Origin: an uncultured Roseicyclus sp.
GTDB lineage: Bacteria > Pseudomonadota > Alphaproteobacteria > Rhodobacterales > Rhodobacteraceae
Assembly (NCBI GenBank): GCA_947500415.1
Contig: CANMRT010000002.1
Location: forward strand, 558,001 to 622,000
DNA length: 64,000 nucleotides
Direction: 5' to 3'
A model generated the notes under the pieces. That model was not told the DNA's origin. It saw nothing but the letters and a program-made list of their open reading frames with translations, and did not search any database. This document shows, piece by piece, positions 9,634-18,822 of this stretch; positions within the stretch are counted from its first letter, which is position 1, and every line of letters begins with the position of its first letter. The position numbers and the translations under genes are program-made.

Positions 9634-10545
9634 TCAGAGTGCCGCGAGTGCCAGTTGCGTCGCCAGCAGCGCCACGATCAAACCGACGGCGAGTTCAATC
9701 ACGGGCTGAACACGACCCAGCGTCTCGCTGCCCGCCAGCCCCGCCAATACCCCGCGCCGCAAGCCCACGGCGGCGACGGCTACTGCGACAGTGACCGAGG
9801 CCGTGCCCAACGCCATCGCGAAGGTGCCCGCCACACCGGCCCAGAACACACCAAGCTGAGCGGTCAGGATCAACAGAAACAGAGCGCCGGTGCAGGGACG
9901 GATCGCCACCGCCCCGATCAGCATCGCCACGTCTCGCCATCCGCCGGCCTGTGCCAAAGCCTCCGGATCCGGACCATGGGCATGGCCGCAAGTCGAACAG
10001 GTGTGACCGTCCCCGGTATGCACATGGTCCTGCGAGTGCCCCGCAGCCCGTCGCAATCGCCACAGACCGCGCGCGCCGCGAAACGCGAGCCACAGGCCCA
10101 CCAGCGCAATCGCCCCGAAACTCAGCGGTGCAAACAAACGATCCGCCGCGTCTGTCATCTGCTCGCGACCCCAGCCGACCAGCCAAAGGCCCACACCGAC
10201 CAGCACCACCGCCGTCAGCCCCTGCGCCAGCGAGGACGCCAGCGCCACCAAAGACAACCGCCATGCCCCAACCGCGCGGGCCGCGCCATAGCCGCCAATC
10301 AGCAGCTTGCCGTGGCCCGGCCCCGCCGCGTGGAAAAACCCATATCCAAAACAGATCGACATCAAGCCCAGCACCGCCGCAGGCTCCCCCGCGCGCAAAC
10401 GGCGCAAAGCCCCCGCCATGGCCTCTTGCGCCGTGCGTTGACCCTCCAACGCCCAGGCCGTGACCACGCGGTCGCCGCCCGACAACCAGAACGCCAGTCC
10501 AAGCCCTACGACCAGAACCGCGACGCCCGCAATCAGCCAGCGCAT
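9634..10545 (-). CDS. Nickel/cobalt exporter-type membrane protein
   Basis: A 303-residue membrane protein with about six to seven helices. The signature FHAAGPGHGKLLIGGYGA (about 72-89) is typical of the NicO/RcnA high-affinity Ni/Co family, and a His-rich loop (HSQDHVHTGDGHTCSTCGHAHG) near the centre would bind metal. Its start overlaps the end of the DUF1007 gene by 13 bp, which points to translational coupling; this DUF1007-NicO pair is common in proteobacteria and probably acts together in divalent metal export. Confidence 0.87.
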   Translation of the reverse strand: MRWLIAGVAVLVVGLGLAFWLSGGDRVVTAWALEGQRTAQEAMAGALRRLRAGEPAAVLGLMSICFGYGFFHAAGPGHGKLLIGGYGAARAVGAWRLSLVALASSLAQGLTAVVLVGVGLWLVGWGREQMTDAADRLFAPLSFGAIALVGLWLAFRGARGLWRLRRAAGHSQDHVHTGDGHTCSTCGHAHGPDPEALAQAGGWRDVAMLIGAVAIRPCTGALFLLILTAQLGVFWAGVAGTFAMALGTASVTVAVAVAAVGLRRGVLAGLAGSETLGRVQPVIELAVGLIVALLATQLALAAL

Positions 10546-11192
10546 TCAAACACCACTTGGTCCGCGAAATAGGCACCGACCGCCGGAAAGTTGTCCTCCG
10601 CCGCGACCGCGCCGCCAATCTCTTCCATGGCCGCTTCCAGCACATCATAGGCGGCATCCAGATCGGCGCGGATCAGCTCTGGCGCGCAATCCGCGCCCTC
10701 AACCACCATCTCTCCGGTCATTTCAAAAGCGATGTAGAATTCCGGATCATAGGCCTGCGCCACAAGCGCGCCGTCACCTCCAGCGTCAACAACCGGGCGG
10801 CGATGGGTGGTCTGCATCTGCCCCTCGCCCACCAGATCCATGGACACCGGTTCCGGTGCACCAAGCTCCAGCACGTCATCCCCCCGGCGCAGCTCCAGCC
10901 CGCCGGTGAAACCACTGTTCCAGTTCAGATCGAACCCAAGCGTTTCGTCGACCTCCGCCTCCGTCAGCGCCATGTCAAAATCCGGGTCCAGCCCGTAATC
11001 TTCCAGCAAGATCAAGGAATAAAGGCCGTCGTAAAGCCATGTCACCTCCACGGCCGTCACGCGCCCCTCCTCCACAATCAGGCGAAGGCCCGCGTCGATG
11101 AAGACGTGCGGATGGGGCGTCGCCACGCCCGGCCACAGCACTGCGGCACAGGCCACCGGAAGGGCACGGATCATGGGGGCAGAACATCGCAT
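10533..11192 (-). CDS. DUF1007 family periplasmic protein
   Basis: A 219-residue exported protein. A hydrophobic signal region is followed by the diagnostic HPHVFIDAG (about 27-35), and the acidic core (EVTWLYDGLYSLILLEDYGLD) is typical of DUF1007. Start at 11192 is preferred since AGGGG precedes it. The function of the family is not established, but linkage with the Ni/Co exporter gene suggests a periplasmic metal-handling partner. Confidence 0.85.
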   Translation of the reverse strand: MRCSAPMIRALPVACAAVLWPGVATPHPHVFIDAGLRLIVEEGRVTAVEVTWLYDGLYSLILLEDYGLDPDFDMALTEAEVDETLGFDLNWNSGFTGGLELRRGDDVLELGAPEPVSMDLVGEGQMQTTHRRPVVDAGGDGALVAQAYDPEFYIAFEMTGEMVVEGADCAPELIRADLDAAYDVLEAAMEEIGGAVAAEDNFPAVGAYFADQVVFECAG

Positions 11193-11375
11193 CGCCCCTG
11201 TATCGGGCACGGACCCGGGGCGGGCAAGGGGCGACAAGACCCCTTCGGCAAGGATGCGCGCAGGGATTGTTCATAAAATGCCATGGGATTGTTCCCGAAC
11301 CACACCTAATCGGCCACATTGCTGCCCGGTTTCAGGCGCATACCATCCGCAACCATTGTATCAAGGCGGTGTGAC

Positions 11376-11927
11376 GTGAGCCTCAAGACCAACATTTTCG
11401 AGTTCGTGAACGAAGACAGCGGTGCTGTCACCGTTGACTGGACCGTTCTATCCGCAGCCGCGGTCAGCCTCGCACTTGCGACGACGGCTTACCTGACGGA
11501 TGTGATCGACATGGTGTCCGGCACGATGGACAACGAATTGCGCTCGCGTCAATTGTCGGATGATTGGGTGGCCTTCCTCGGCTCCCACTACAACCCGATT
11601 CTCGAAACCGGCTACCTCTCCGAAGAAAACGCAGAGCTTCTGCACGGCGCCGCCAATGAGCTGATGAACCACGACGTGATAACCATTCTGGCTGACGGCA
11701 TCGAAGCCCTGGAAAACGGCACGATCACAACCGATCAGATCGTTGAGCTTGTCGCGATTGCATCCATCGCGAACCAGCGCAACCTCGTGGATGACGCTAT
11801 GCTGAACCACTACTTCGGTTTTGACGGCTCCGACCCCTTCTACATGACCGTCGCAAATGCGCCGGCTGACGACGGGAGCGGCAACGGCTACGCCTACGCC
11901 TACGGGCACGACAACACCAGCGGCTAA
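11376..11927 (+). CDS. Type IVb pilin-like (Flp/TadE-type N-terminus) protein
   Basis: A 183-residue protein probably starting at a GTG with AAGGCGG upstream. The N-terminus EDSGAVTVDWTVLSAAAVSL resembles the processing site and hydrophobic helix of Flp-type pilins (GA-x-T/V-x-[DE]-W/Y). The rest is soluble, acidic and ends in a Gly/Tyr/Ala-rich tail, so it is longer than a structural Flp pilin. No other tad or pilus genes lie nearby. It may be a minor pilin or an exported protein using the same pathway; the function is not known. Confidence 0.6.
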   Translation: MSLKTNIFEFVNEDSGAVTVDWTVLSAAAVSLALATTAYLTDVIDMVSGTMDNELRSRQLSDDWVAFLGSHYNPILETGYLSEENAELLHGAANELMNHDVITILADGIEALENGTITTDQIVELVAIASIANQRNLVDDAMLNHYFGFDGSDPFYMTVANAPADDGSGNGYAYAYGHDNTSG

Positions 11928-12047
11928 TGCTATTGGACTGGTGTTGTTGGGCGACACAGCTCCCTTCACTCGGCGCTTGACCATGGTTCCATTAAGGAGC
12001 GCCTAAAGCGTCCAATCCGCCCCAAGAACCGACTTCCGCCGGAGGCC

Positions 12048-13247
12048 CTAGCGGTAAGTTTGGGCCTCCTGAAACGTTAGAATTGGTTGAACCTGCGCCT
12101 GCGCGGCCTCGGCAATCGCAGCCCGAACCACACGCCCTTCCGACAATTCAAAGGGTGAGCTGTCTTTTTCCAGGATTTCCAAAGGAATCCCATCCGGGAA
12201 CAGCAGCATCAGGTCCGCGCGCGCGTCCTCACCTAGGCTTTCCCAAGCCTGCGGCCCCAGCAAAAGGCTTTCCGCAGCCACACCCTCCGCATCCAGAACG
12301 TAGTGCCCGTCCAGCAGGATATGAACGTAGTGAAAGTCGCGGTCAGGCGCCCATGGCTCCACGCCAAAGTGGCCGATAAGGTCTTTCGCAGGCGCAAGGA
12401 TTGAGCTCGACCCCAACCGCGCCGCTACGCCTTCCCCGCCAATCGCCAAACGATGATGGCGTGAAACAAGTAGCCTGCGCCCACTGCACCCCGGCACGCT
12501 GACACCCTGCAACGCTGGATCAGCCAAAGCCTCAACCCGGCTCACCCGCCGCGCAAATGCCCAACAAACCGGCTGCGGCCCGGCATCCGCCGTCATCACC
12601 AGATCACCGGGCCTTAAGGCTTCGACACGACGATAGCCGTTGGGTGTCAGGATCCGAGTGCCATTGACGAAACAGATATTCGGCGCACCGGGTGTAGGCG
12701 TTTCATTGTTGTCAAACCCGGTCGACGTCCGCTGGATCGACCGCCCATCGACATCATTGCCGAAATCCTCGCCACTGCCCGATTGCGTGGCTGTCGTGGA
12801 AAAGCCAGTGTAATCCGTGGTCGGGTCATCCACGGTATCGCCGTTGTAGATGGCCTGGATATATTCGTCATTGGAGGGGTCATAGACGACGATGTTGTCG
12901 CGGTTGTTGTTGAAAACGCCGCTGCCAAAATTCGCATCGAACGCCAGGTTGTCTCCGGTGACCGCAGGCAAGCTGCCGCCGTTCTGCACATTGCGCACCA
13001 CAACCGCATGGGCCCCGGCCTCAAGCACCGTGCCCGGTGGAAAGGTGAACCAGTTGCCACGACCCGCATCCCACAGCTCAAGGCCCGAGATATCGATGGC
13101 GCTGCCGGAGGTGTTGATCAGTTCCAGATACTCGTCAGCACCGCGCGCCACGCCATTTCCATCGGTATCGGTGTTGAAACCGCCCGTGCTGTTAGGGTCC
13201 GCAAGGATCTCGTTTATAGCGATACCGCCAAGAAGCGTATCTGGCAT
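12048..13247 (-). CDS. Lamin-tail domain plus Hint domain protein
   Basis: A 399-residue protein. Residues about 8-130 look like a lamin-tail domain (INEILADPNSTG, EYLELINTSGSAIDISGLELWD, PPGTVLEAGAHAVVV). Cys192 opens a Hint (hedgehog/intein) domain (CFVNGTRILTPNGYRRVEAL, then VSRHHRLAI). Rhodobacterales carry many Hint_2 proteins that appear to be secreted without an N-terminal signal; no signal peptide is seen here. Autoprocessing at the Asn191-Cys192 junction is possible. It is divergent from parE over 156 bp. Longer minus-strand reading beyond 13247 runs antisense to parE and is not believed. Confidence 0.75.
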   Translation of the reverse strand: MPDTLLGGIAINEILADPNSTGGFNTDTDGNGVARGADEYLELINTSGSAIDISGLELWDAGRGNWFTFPPGTVLEAGAHAVVVRNVQNGGSLPAVTGDNLAFDANFGSGVFNNNRDNIVVYDPSNDEYIQAIYNGDTVDDPTTDYTGFSTTATQSGSGEDFGNDVDGRSIQRTSTGFDNNETPTPGAPNICFVNGTRILTPNGYRRVEALRPGDLVMTADAGPQPVCWAFARRVSRVEALADPALQGVSVPGCSGRRLLVSRHHRLAIGGEGVAARLGSSSILAPAKDLIGHFGVEPWAPDRDFHYVHILLDGHYVLDAEGVAAESLLLGPQAWESLGEDARADLMLLFPDGIPLEILEKDSSPFELSEGRVVRAAIAEAAQAQVQPILTFQEAQTYR

Positions 13248-13403
13248 AACTCTGCCCAAACATTCGGATGAACTTTCAACACTATATGACAAGTGCGGTC
13301 GGAATATGGCGGGGAGAATACGCAAATAGCGCCCCGCGCACCTTCCCCCCCTCCCCCAAACCTGCCATATTTGGGAAAAGAACCCACAATATAGAGCAGA
13401 GCC

Positions 13404-15365
13404 ATGGCAGACGACCTCCTTTCGGGTGCCCCCGACGCGACAGCCTATGACGCCTCTTCCATCGAAGTGCTGGAGGGGCTGGAACCCGTCCGCAAACGCC
13501 CGGGCATGTATATCGGCGGCACCGATGAGCGCGCGCTGCATCACCTCGTGGCCGAAGTGCTCGATAACTCCATGGACGAGGCCGTCGCAGGCCACGCCAA
13601 CCGGATCGAGGTCACGCTCCACGCCGACTTCTCCGTCACCATCACCGACAACGGGCGCGGCATCCCCGTCGACCCGCACCCCAAGTTCCCCGATAAGTCC
13701 GCCCTCGAAGTGATCCTCTGCACCCTTCACGCGGGCGGCAAATTCTCCGGCAAGGCCTATCAGACCTCCGGCGGCCTGCACGGCGTCGGCGTCTCTGTCG
13801 TCAACGCGCTCTCCGATCACGTCCGCGTCGAAGTCGCCCGCAACCGTGAGCTGTTCGCCCAGACCTTCTCGCGCGGCATCCCCCAAGGTCCCGTCCAGTC
13901 GCTTGGCACCACCCCCAACCGCCGTGGCACCGCCGTCACCTTCCACGCGGATGAGGAGATCTTCGGCTCCCACCGCTTCAAGCCCGCGCGCCTGCACAAG
14001 ATGGTCCGCTCCAAGGCCTACCTCTTCTCCGGCGTCGAAATCCGCTGGAAATCCGAAATCGACGACGGCGAAACCCCGACTGAGGCGACATTCCACTTCC
14101 CCGGCGGCCTCTCCGACTACCTCAACGAAACCCTCGGCACCGCCCCCGTCTATTCCGACAAACCCTTCGCCGGTAAGGTCGAATTCCAACCCCGCTTCGG
14201 CGTTCCCGGCTCCGTCGAATGGGCCATCAACTGGACCCCCACGCGCGACGGCTTCATGCAGTCCTACTGTAACACCGTCCCCACCCCCGAAGGTGGCACC
14301 CATGTCGCGGGCTTCTTCTCCGCCGTCCTCAAGGGCATCAAGGCTTACGGCGAGCTCGCCAACAACAAGAAGGCCGCCAATATCACCCGCGATGACCTCG
14401 CCAACGGGGCCTGCGCTTTGGTCAGCTGCTTCATCTCGGAACCTGAATTCGTCGGCCAAACCAAGGACCGTCTTGCGACGACCGAGGCCGCCCGCCTCGT
14501 CGAAGGGGCAGTCCGCGACCACCTCGACAATTGGCTCGGCCAGAACACCAAGGAAGCCGGCGCGATCCTCGATTTCCTCGTCCTGCGCGCCGAAGAACGC
14601 CTGCGCCGCAAGCAGGAAAAAGAGACCGCCCGCAAATCCGCCACCAAGAAACTCCGCCTCCCCGGCAAGCTCGTCGATTGCTCCCAATCCGCCCGCGAGG
14701 GGACGGAGCTTTTCATCGTCGAAGGCGACAGCGCCGGGGGCTCCGCCAAGATGGCCCGCGACCGCAAGACGCAAGCCCTCCTGCCCCTGCGCGGCAAGAT
14801 CCTCAACGTCCTGGGTGCTGCCTCCTCAAAACTCACCTCCAACGCCGAAATCTCTGACCTCACCCAGGCCCTTGGCGTCGGCCTTGGCACCAAGTTCAAC
14901 ATCGACGACCTGCGCTACGACAAGATCATCATCATGACCGACGCGGACGTCGACGGCGCCCACATCGCCTCGCTCCTGATGACCTTCTTCTTCACCCAGA
15001 TGCGCCCGATGATCGACCAGGGCCACCTGTACCTAGCCTGCCCGCCCCTCTTCCGCCTCACCCAAGGCGCTAAACGCGTCTATTGCATTGATGAGGCCGA
15101 GCGTGACGAACACCTCGCCAAGGGCCTCGGCGGCAAAGGAAAAATCGACGTCTCCCGCTTCAAGGGCCTCGGCGAAATGGACGCCAAGGACCTGAAAGAG
15201 ACCACGATGGACGTCTCCACCCGCAAACTCATCCGCGTCTCCGTCGACGACGAATTCCCCGGCGAAACCGGCGACCTCGTCGAACGCCTCATGGGCAAAA
15301 AACCCGAACTCCGCTTCCAATACATTCAAGAGAATGCCCGGTTCGTTGAGGAACTTGATGTATAA
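13404..15365 (+). CDS. parE: DNA topoisomerase IV subunit B
   Basis: A 653-residue type II topoisomerase ATPase subunit that decatenates chromosomes with ParC. The GHKL ATPase motifs are present ([33 protein letters not shown]), as are the TOPRIM motifs [10 protein letters not shown] and [10 protein letters not shown] and the ParE-type C-terminus ([16 protein letters not shown]). Length and the short C-terminal region match ParE rather than GyrB. The TAA stop overlaps the following lipoprotein start. Confidence 0.93.
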   Translation: MADDLLSGAPDATAYDASSIEVLEGLEPVRKRPGMYIGGTDERALHHLVAEVLDNSMDEAVAGHANRIEVTLHADFSVTITDNGRGIPVDPHPKFPDKSALEVILCTLHAGGKFSGKAYQTSGGLHGVGVSVVNALSDHVRVEVARNRELFAQTFSRGIPQGPVQSLGTTPNRRGTAVTFHADEEIFGSHRFKPARLHKMVRSKAYLFSGVEIRWKSEIDDGETPTEATFHFPGGLSDYLNETLGTAPVYSDKPFAGKVEFQPRFGVPGSVEWAINWTPTRDGFMQSYCNTVPTPEGGTHVAGFFSAVLKGIKAYGELANNKKAANITRDDLANGACALVSCFISEPEFVGQTKDRLATTEAARLVEGAVRDHLDNWLGQNTKEAGAILDFLVLRAEERLRRKQEKETARKSATKKLRLPGKLVDCSQSAREGTELFIVEGDSAGGSAKMARDRKTQALLPLRGKILNVLGAASSKLTSNAEISDLTQALGVGLGTKFNIDDLRYDKIIIMTDADVDGAHIASLLMTFFFTQMRPMIDQGHLYLACPPLFRLTQGAKRVYCIDEAERDEHLAKGLGGKGKIDVSRFKGLGEMDAKDLKETTMDVSTRKLIRVSVDDEFPGETGDLVERLMGKKPELRFQYIQENARFVEELDV

Positions 15366-15786
15366 GAACCTCATCTGTGTCGCTCTTGTCGCAACCCTCA
15401 CCGCCTGCGCCAGCGCCACCGAAACCCTCATCATGTCGCGGCGCACCGGCCTGACCGGCACCGGCGACATCACCCAAACCGTCCTGCGCAATTCCGGCGA
15501 GATGACGATCCAGACCCAATACGAGACCTTCACCGGCCGCTGGGTCGCCGTCCGCGAAGGCGCAAATCAGGGGTTGGAGCTGCTACAGAGCGCCGCCGGA
15601 GGCTCCATCCTCCGCGAAACCGCCTCCATCCTCGCCGACACCGAAGCGGGCTTTGGCACGGCGATTTTGACGAGCGACGGAGGCCGCTCTATGCGCTGCG
15701 AATTCCGCTACACGGGAGTGAATATCACGGCGATTGGGGTGTGCGAGACGACCGACGGCGAAGTGTTTGATTTGCAGGTGTCGTGA
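15358..15786 (+). CDS. Small lipoprotein of unknown function
   Basis: A 142-residue protein with a lipoprotein signal ([17 protein letters not shown]); the lipobox LTAC places the acylated cysteine at residue 17. The ATG overlaps the end of parE by 8 bp (GATGTATAA), so translation is coupled to parE. No family is recognised. The mature part is short, mostly beta-like, with two further cysteines near the C-terminus. Confidence 0.75.
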   Translation: MYKNLICVALVATLTACASATETLIMSRRTGLTGTGDITQTVLRNSGEMTIQTQYETFTGRWVAVREGANQGLELLQSAAGGSILRETASILADTEAGFGTAILTSDGGRSMRCEFRYTGVNITAIGVCETTDGEVFDLQVS

Positions 15787-15806
15787 GGGTGGGTGTTTAG
15801 CGTCAA

Positions 15807-16745
15807 ATGTTCGAGCAACCGCGTTCTCCGATCCAGATATCCGTGCAATACCCATCCTTTACCTGTAGGTTCTTCAGGTTTGACTCGGAGTCGGCAGATA
15901 ATGGGCCGCTAACAAAAGCAAACCTGGATCGCATTGATGCTTTAGATAGGCTTACTTCCGAATATGCATTCGCGATTGGCTCAAAAAAGGCTGTGGATTC
16001 TATCAACCGCGAACTCGCTTATGCACATAATGTGGCAGAATACGCGGCCAATGGCGTTTACCCAACCATGAACGCTACAATGAAGGCTGACAGCTTCAAT
16101 GCGTTTGCTGGAGTGCGGGTCTTTCTCGAGGCAATAGTACGGGCTCAAGCAATTCTATGGTCTCCACAACCGCGAAGGATCGAATTGCTTGGCATCTATG
16201 AAAACGCTTTCAGAGATCATCAGGCCGCTCGTCGAAACTGGACTGCCCCGTTCTCCTCAAATGACACGGTTCCAGAACGTTTGGGGAAGTCACTCTCTAA
16301 TCTTTCAAAAGAACAGTTCGCGCAGCTGCGTCCTAGTTCATACCGTTTTAGAACGCTTGGTTCGGAGCCATCAAAGCGCGAAAACGAACAGAAAACTCGC
16401 GACACTGAATTTCGCAAACAGCTCGAAGTCTGCAAATACCCCTTTGGAAGAGCCAACCAATTTTGGGGATGGACCAACAGTTGGCATTCGTTGGCTTCAA
16501 GTTTTTCGCATGCAGATCCGTTTGCCGTATCGATGTTGAATAGTTTCAGCAGCAGGCAAAGAGAATTTCAAATTGAGCACCGAGCAATCATCGTGGATAT
16601 CATTGAGTTGGTTGCCCGCCACTTTGTTTCATTTGCAACCAAACTATTGGACGAACTCTCAATGGCTGATTTCTTGCCGCAATCCCCTGAAAAGGCCGAG
16701 CTGTTGCTGAGCGACTCGAGCTACCGGTCAATAGCGGACCAGTAA
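15807..16745 (+). CDS. Unrecognised 312-aa protein, AT-richer than its surroundings
   Basis: The reading frame is intact but its base composition and codon choice differ clearly from neighbours: many A/T third positions, whereas parE and downstream genes are strongly G/C-ending. The protein is soluble and mainly helical, with RVFLEAIVRAQAILW and a C-terminal HRAIIVDIIELVARHF segment. No domain is recognised. There is no clear Shine-Dalgarno at 15807. The composition suggests recent transfer. It has no obvious toxin, nuclease or recombinase motif. It is followed by a palindrome-rich spacer. Confidence 0.55.
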   Translation: MFEQPRSPIQISVQYPSFTCRFFRFDSESADNGPLTKANLDRIDALDRLTSEYAFAIGSKKAVDSINRELAYAHNVAEYAANGVYPTMNATMKADSFNAFAGVRVFLEAIVRAQAILWSPQPRRIELLGIYENAFRDHQAARRNWTAPFSSNDTVPERLGKSLSNLSKEQFAQLRPSSYRFRTLGSEPSKRENEQKTRDTEFRKQLEVCKYPFGRANQFWGWTNSWHSLASSFSHADPFAVSMLNSFSSRQREFQIEHRAIIVDIIELVARHFVSFATKLLDELSMADFLPQSPEKAELLLSDSSYRSIADQ

Positions 16746-16832
16746 GGCAGCGCATCCTCTCTCTGATCGACGCACTTTATTCCAGCCGCGCAATTCCAAG
16801 CCATCAACCTCCCACCTAGCCCCACCAAAGCG

Positions 16833-17026
16833 CCGCCCCATTGGGGCGGGTCGGCGCTGGCCACGGCGCGCTGCGCGCTTGATTCCGTGGCTGGGTTCGC
16901 CCCACCCACCGTAGGGCGGGACTTGTCCCGCCATCTCCCCTCCGGCGGGGTCAAACCCCGCCCTGCGCGCTCCCACTCCGCCCGTTTTGCGCGAGCAAAA
17001 CGGACCGGAAAACGCGCGTTTTCCGG
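16833..17026. repeat. Cluster of five hairpins (REP-like block)
   Basis: In order: CCGCCCCATTGGGGCGG (16833-16849); GCCACGG...CCGTGGC (16860-16891); GGCGGGA-CTTG-TCCCGCC (16915-16932); GGCGGGG-TCAAA-CCCCGCC (16944-16962); CCGTTTTGC-GCGA-GCAAAACGG (16982-17003); and a perfect 22-bp palindrome at 17005-17026. Packing of this many perfect stems in under 200 bp is typical of dispersed REP/BIME-type intergenic elements. No transposase is adjacent. Confidence 0.65.
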
Positions 17027-17117
17027 CTGCCGCCAACCCTCCCACCTCCCCGAAACCCACCTTAACAAACCGTTAACAAAAATCTCTTTCCAAAACAAAA
17101 TCAACAACTTAACCCCC

Positions 17118-17135
17118 TTGTGCAAGCGTGCACAA
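17118..17135. promoter_or_regulatory. TTGTGCA-AGCG-TGCACAA palindrome, candidate operator
   Basis: A perfect 7-4-7 inverted repeat 73 bp upstream of the NTF2-like gene at 17209. Size and symmetry suit a dimeric HTH regulator. The regulator is unknown. Confidence 0.4.
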
Positions 17136-17208
17136 ACCCACCCCCTTGCCACACCCCACCTCCCGCGCTCACACTCGGGCGTATTGATTGACCCATAAGG
17201 AAGACCCC

Positions 17209-17637
17209 ATGCGCGCCCTCCTATTCTGCCTCGCCCTCCTCCTGCCCCTCACGGCCCAGGCCCAGACCAACGACACCTCCAACCCCATCATCGCCCGCAT
17301 GGCCGCCCTCGTGGACGCCTACAACGCCCAGGACCTCGCCGCGATTGCCGCGGTCTACCACCCCGACGCCGTCCTGCTCGCGCCCGGTGAGGCCTCGATC
17401 CAGGGCCGCGATGCCATCGTCCAGCACTACGCAAACGCCATCCAATCCGGCGCGCGCGACGTGCAGTTCATGACCTTCGACATCCGCTCCACCGACACCA
17501 CCGCCGTGGAGATCGGAGAGACCGTCCTGCAAGCTGGCGAGAACCGCGTCGTCACCCGCTACATGCATTTGTGGGAGGTCGTGGACGGCCAGATCCTTCT
17601 GACCCGCGACATGTACCACGTGCTCTCCATCCAATGA
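17209..17637 (+). CDS. Exported SnoaL/DUF4440-like (NTF2 fold) protein
   Basis: A 142-residue protein with a signal peptide (MRALLFCLALLLPLTAQAQ). The mature part has the NTF2-like pattern: MAALVDAYNAQDLAAIAAVYHPDAVLLAPG, then GRDAIVQHYANAI, then strands ending in LWEVVDGQILLTRDMYH. Such folds serve as small-molecule binding or isomerase scaffolds; no specific activity can be assigned. The start with AAGGAAG upstream is preferred over an ATG 21 bp earlier. Its stop overlaps the thioesterase start (ATGA). Confidence 0.78.
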   Translation: MRALLFCLALLLPLTAQAQTNDTSNPIIARMAALVDAYNAQDLAAIAAVYHPDAVLLAPGEASIQGRDAIVQHYANAIQSGARDVQFMTFDIRSTDTTAVEIGETVLQAGENRVVTRYMHLWEVVDGQILLTRDMYHVLSIQ

Positions 17638-18038
17638 CGCCCGCCGACGCGCAGGCCCTGCTGGCCGACCATTTCGCGCCCTGGGTCCTGGACCTCGGCC
17701 TCGCCGTGACCGAGATTTCCGAGGGCCACACCACAACCCGAATGCCCCTGACCCCCCGCCTCGCCCGCGTGGGAGGGATCGTGTCCGGCCAAGCCCTCGC
17801 GGCGCAGGCCGACACGACGATGATCCTGGCCCTTGCTGGCTATGTCGGTGATTTCGTCCCGGCAGGCACCGTCACCCTCGACACGCAATTCCTGCGCCCC
17901 GGCACCGGCACGGCCATCCTCTGCCGCGCCACGATCATCCGAGCGGGCAAATCGCTGGCCTTCGCCCGCGCCGATTTGAACGCCGAGGACAGTGGCAAAC
18001 CCGTCGCCACGGCCACGGCGACGCTCGCGCTGCCATAG
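17634..18038 (+). CDS. PaaI-type hotdog-fold thioesterase
   Basis: A 134-residue single hotdog domain. The pattern GHTTTRMPLTPRLARVGGIVSGQALAAQADTTMILAL and TVTLDTQFLRPGTGTAILCRATIIRAGKS is typical of PaaI-like acyl-CoA thioesterases, with Asp in QADT the likely catalytic acidic residue. The ATG overlaps the upstream stop by 4 bp, so it is co-translated with the NTF2-like gene. Substrate unknown. Confidence 0.8.
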   Translation: MTPADAQALLADHFAPWVLDLGLAVTEISEGHTTTRMPLTPRLARVGGIVSGQALAAQADTTMILALAGYVGDFVPAGTVTLDTQFLRPGTGTAILCRATIIRAGKSLAFARADLNAEDSGKPVATATATLALP

Positions 18039-18122
18039 CCGCGCACTACAATTGTAGTTACAGAAAAACTACGGGAAAACTACAGGTTGAGGACTCGGCA
18101 AAAGCCCGTCACGATCAGGTCC

Positions 18123-18809
18123 ATGCGGACCCTGCTTCTGATCCTGATGACCCTCGCACTGGCTACCTGCGGCCGCCCACTCACAGATGCCGAAGCCGCC
18201 TATATGGCCGAGCTTCAAGGCGACACATTCGATGCCTCGCGCGTGCGGATTGCTCAAAACCCGCTGGTTGGCATTTTCACCCAGACTTACCCGACACGTC
18301 CGCCAACCACCTGTCGGGAAAGAATTTTTCCACCACCCGAGACTGCGACCACCTCTGGCCAGACCGGCGGCATCGTCTTTTTCAACACGCTTCACCTGCG
18401 CGAAGACCTCGTCCTGCCAGACTATACGCGTTTCGAAGATGGCACCCGAGGCCTCGTCGCCGCGATGTTCTTCGCCCACGAGATGACCCACATCTGGCAA
18501 TGGCAGAACCGAGAGGTCACCAACTATCATCCTTTCCGCGCCTTTTGGGAACACGCAACTATCGAAGATCCTTACCTTTTTTCCAACGAAGACCCGCGCC
18601 CGTTTCTGTCCTATGGATACGAACAGCAAGCTTCACTGGTTGAGGAATACGTCTGCTGCCGGGCCCTTGATCCGCAAGGCGCGCGCACAGGACGGTTGGA
18701 GCGTTTGATCGGTCAGGTCATGCCCGTCACGCCCCTGCAATCGCGCGCTGACGACACCGAAATTCGCATCCCTTGGGAAGACGCGCCCATTCGCGGAATA
18801 TGCTCATAA
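18123..18809 (+). CDS. Lipoprotein with HExxH motif, putative metallopeptidase
   Basis: A 228-residue protein with a lipoprotein-type leader (MRTLLLILMTLALATCG; lipobox LATC). HEMTHIWQWQ near residue 120 is an HExxH zinc motif, and EEYVCC further on supplies a possible third ligand. The overall pattern resembles DUF4157-type secreted proteins, which are rarely shown to be active peptidases. The ATG at 18123 is taken because it begins the leader. Located between the thioesterase and a DMT protein without clear co-operonic partners. Confidence 0.65.
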   Translation: MRTLLLILMTLALATCGRPLTDAEAAYMAELQGDTFDASRVRIAQNPLVGIFTQTYPTRPPTTCRERIFPPPETATTSGQTGGIVFFNTLHLREDLVLPDYTRFEDGTRGLVAAMFFAHEMTHIWQWQNREVTNYHPFRAFWEHATIEDPYLFSNEDPRPFLSYGYEQQASLVEEYVCCRALDPQGARTGRLERLIGQVMPVTPLQSRADDTEIRIPWEDAPIRGICS

Positions 18810-18822
18810 ATCAGGGGGATAC

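Larger units (their letters stand above)
16746..17208. other. 463-bp gene-free spacer with hairpins and an operator-like palindrome
   Basis: No credible coding region is seen. The left half (16833-17026) holds a cluster of short palindromes described separately. From 17040 to 17115 the sequence turns A+T-rich with TTAACAAACCGTTAACAAAA, then a TTGTGCA palindrome precedes the NTF2-like gene. The promoter of that gene probably lies here. Confidence 0.6.

Noticed and set aside
13248-14774. Long minus-strand open frame extending the LTD/Hint gene through parE
   Set aside because: It runs antisense to parE, whose motifs are certain; the extra sequence is low-complexity Gly/Ala and lacks a domain. 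High G+C coding leaves long antisense frames.
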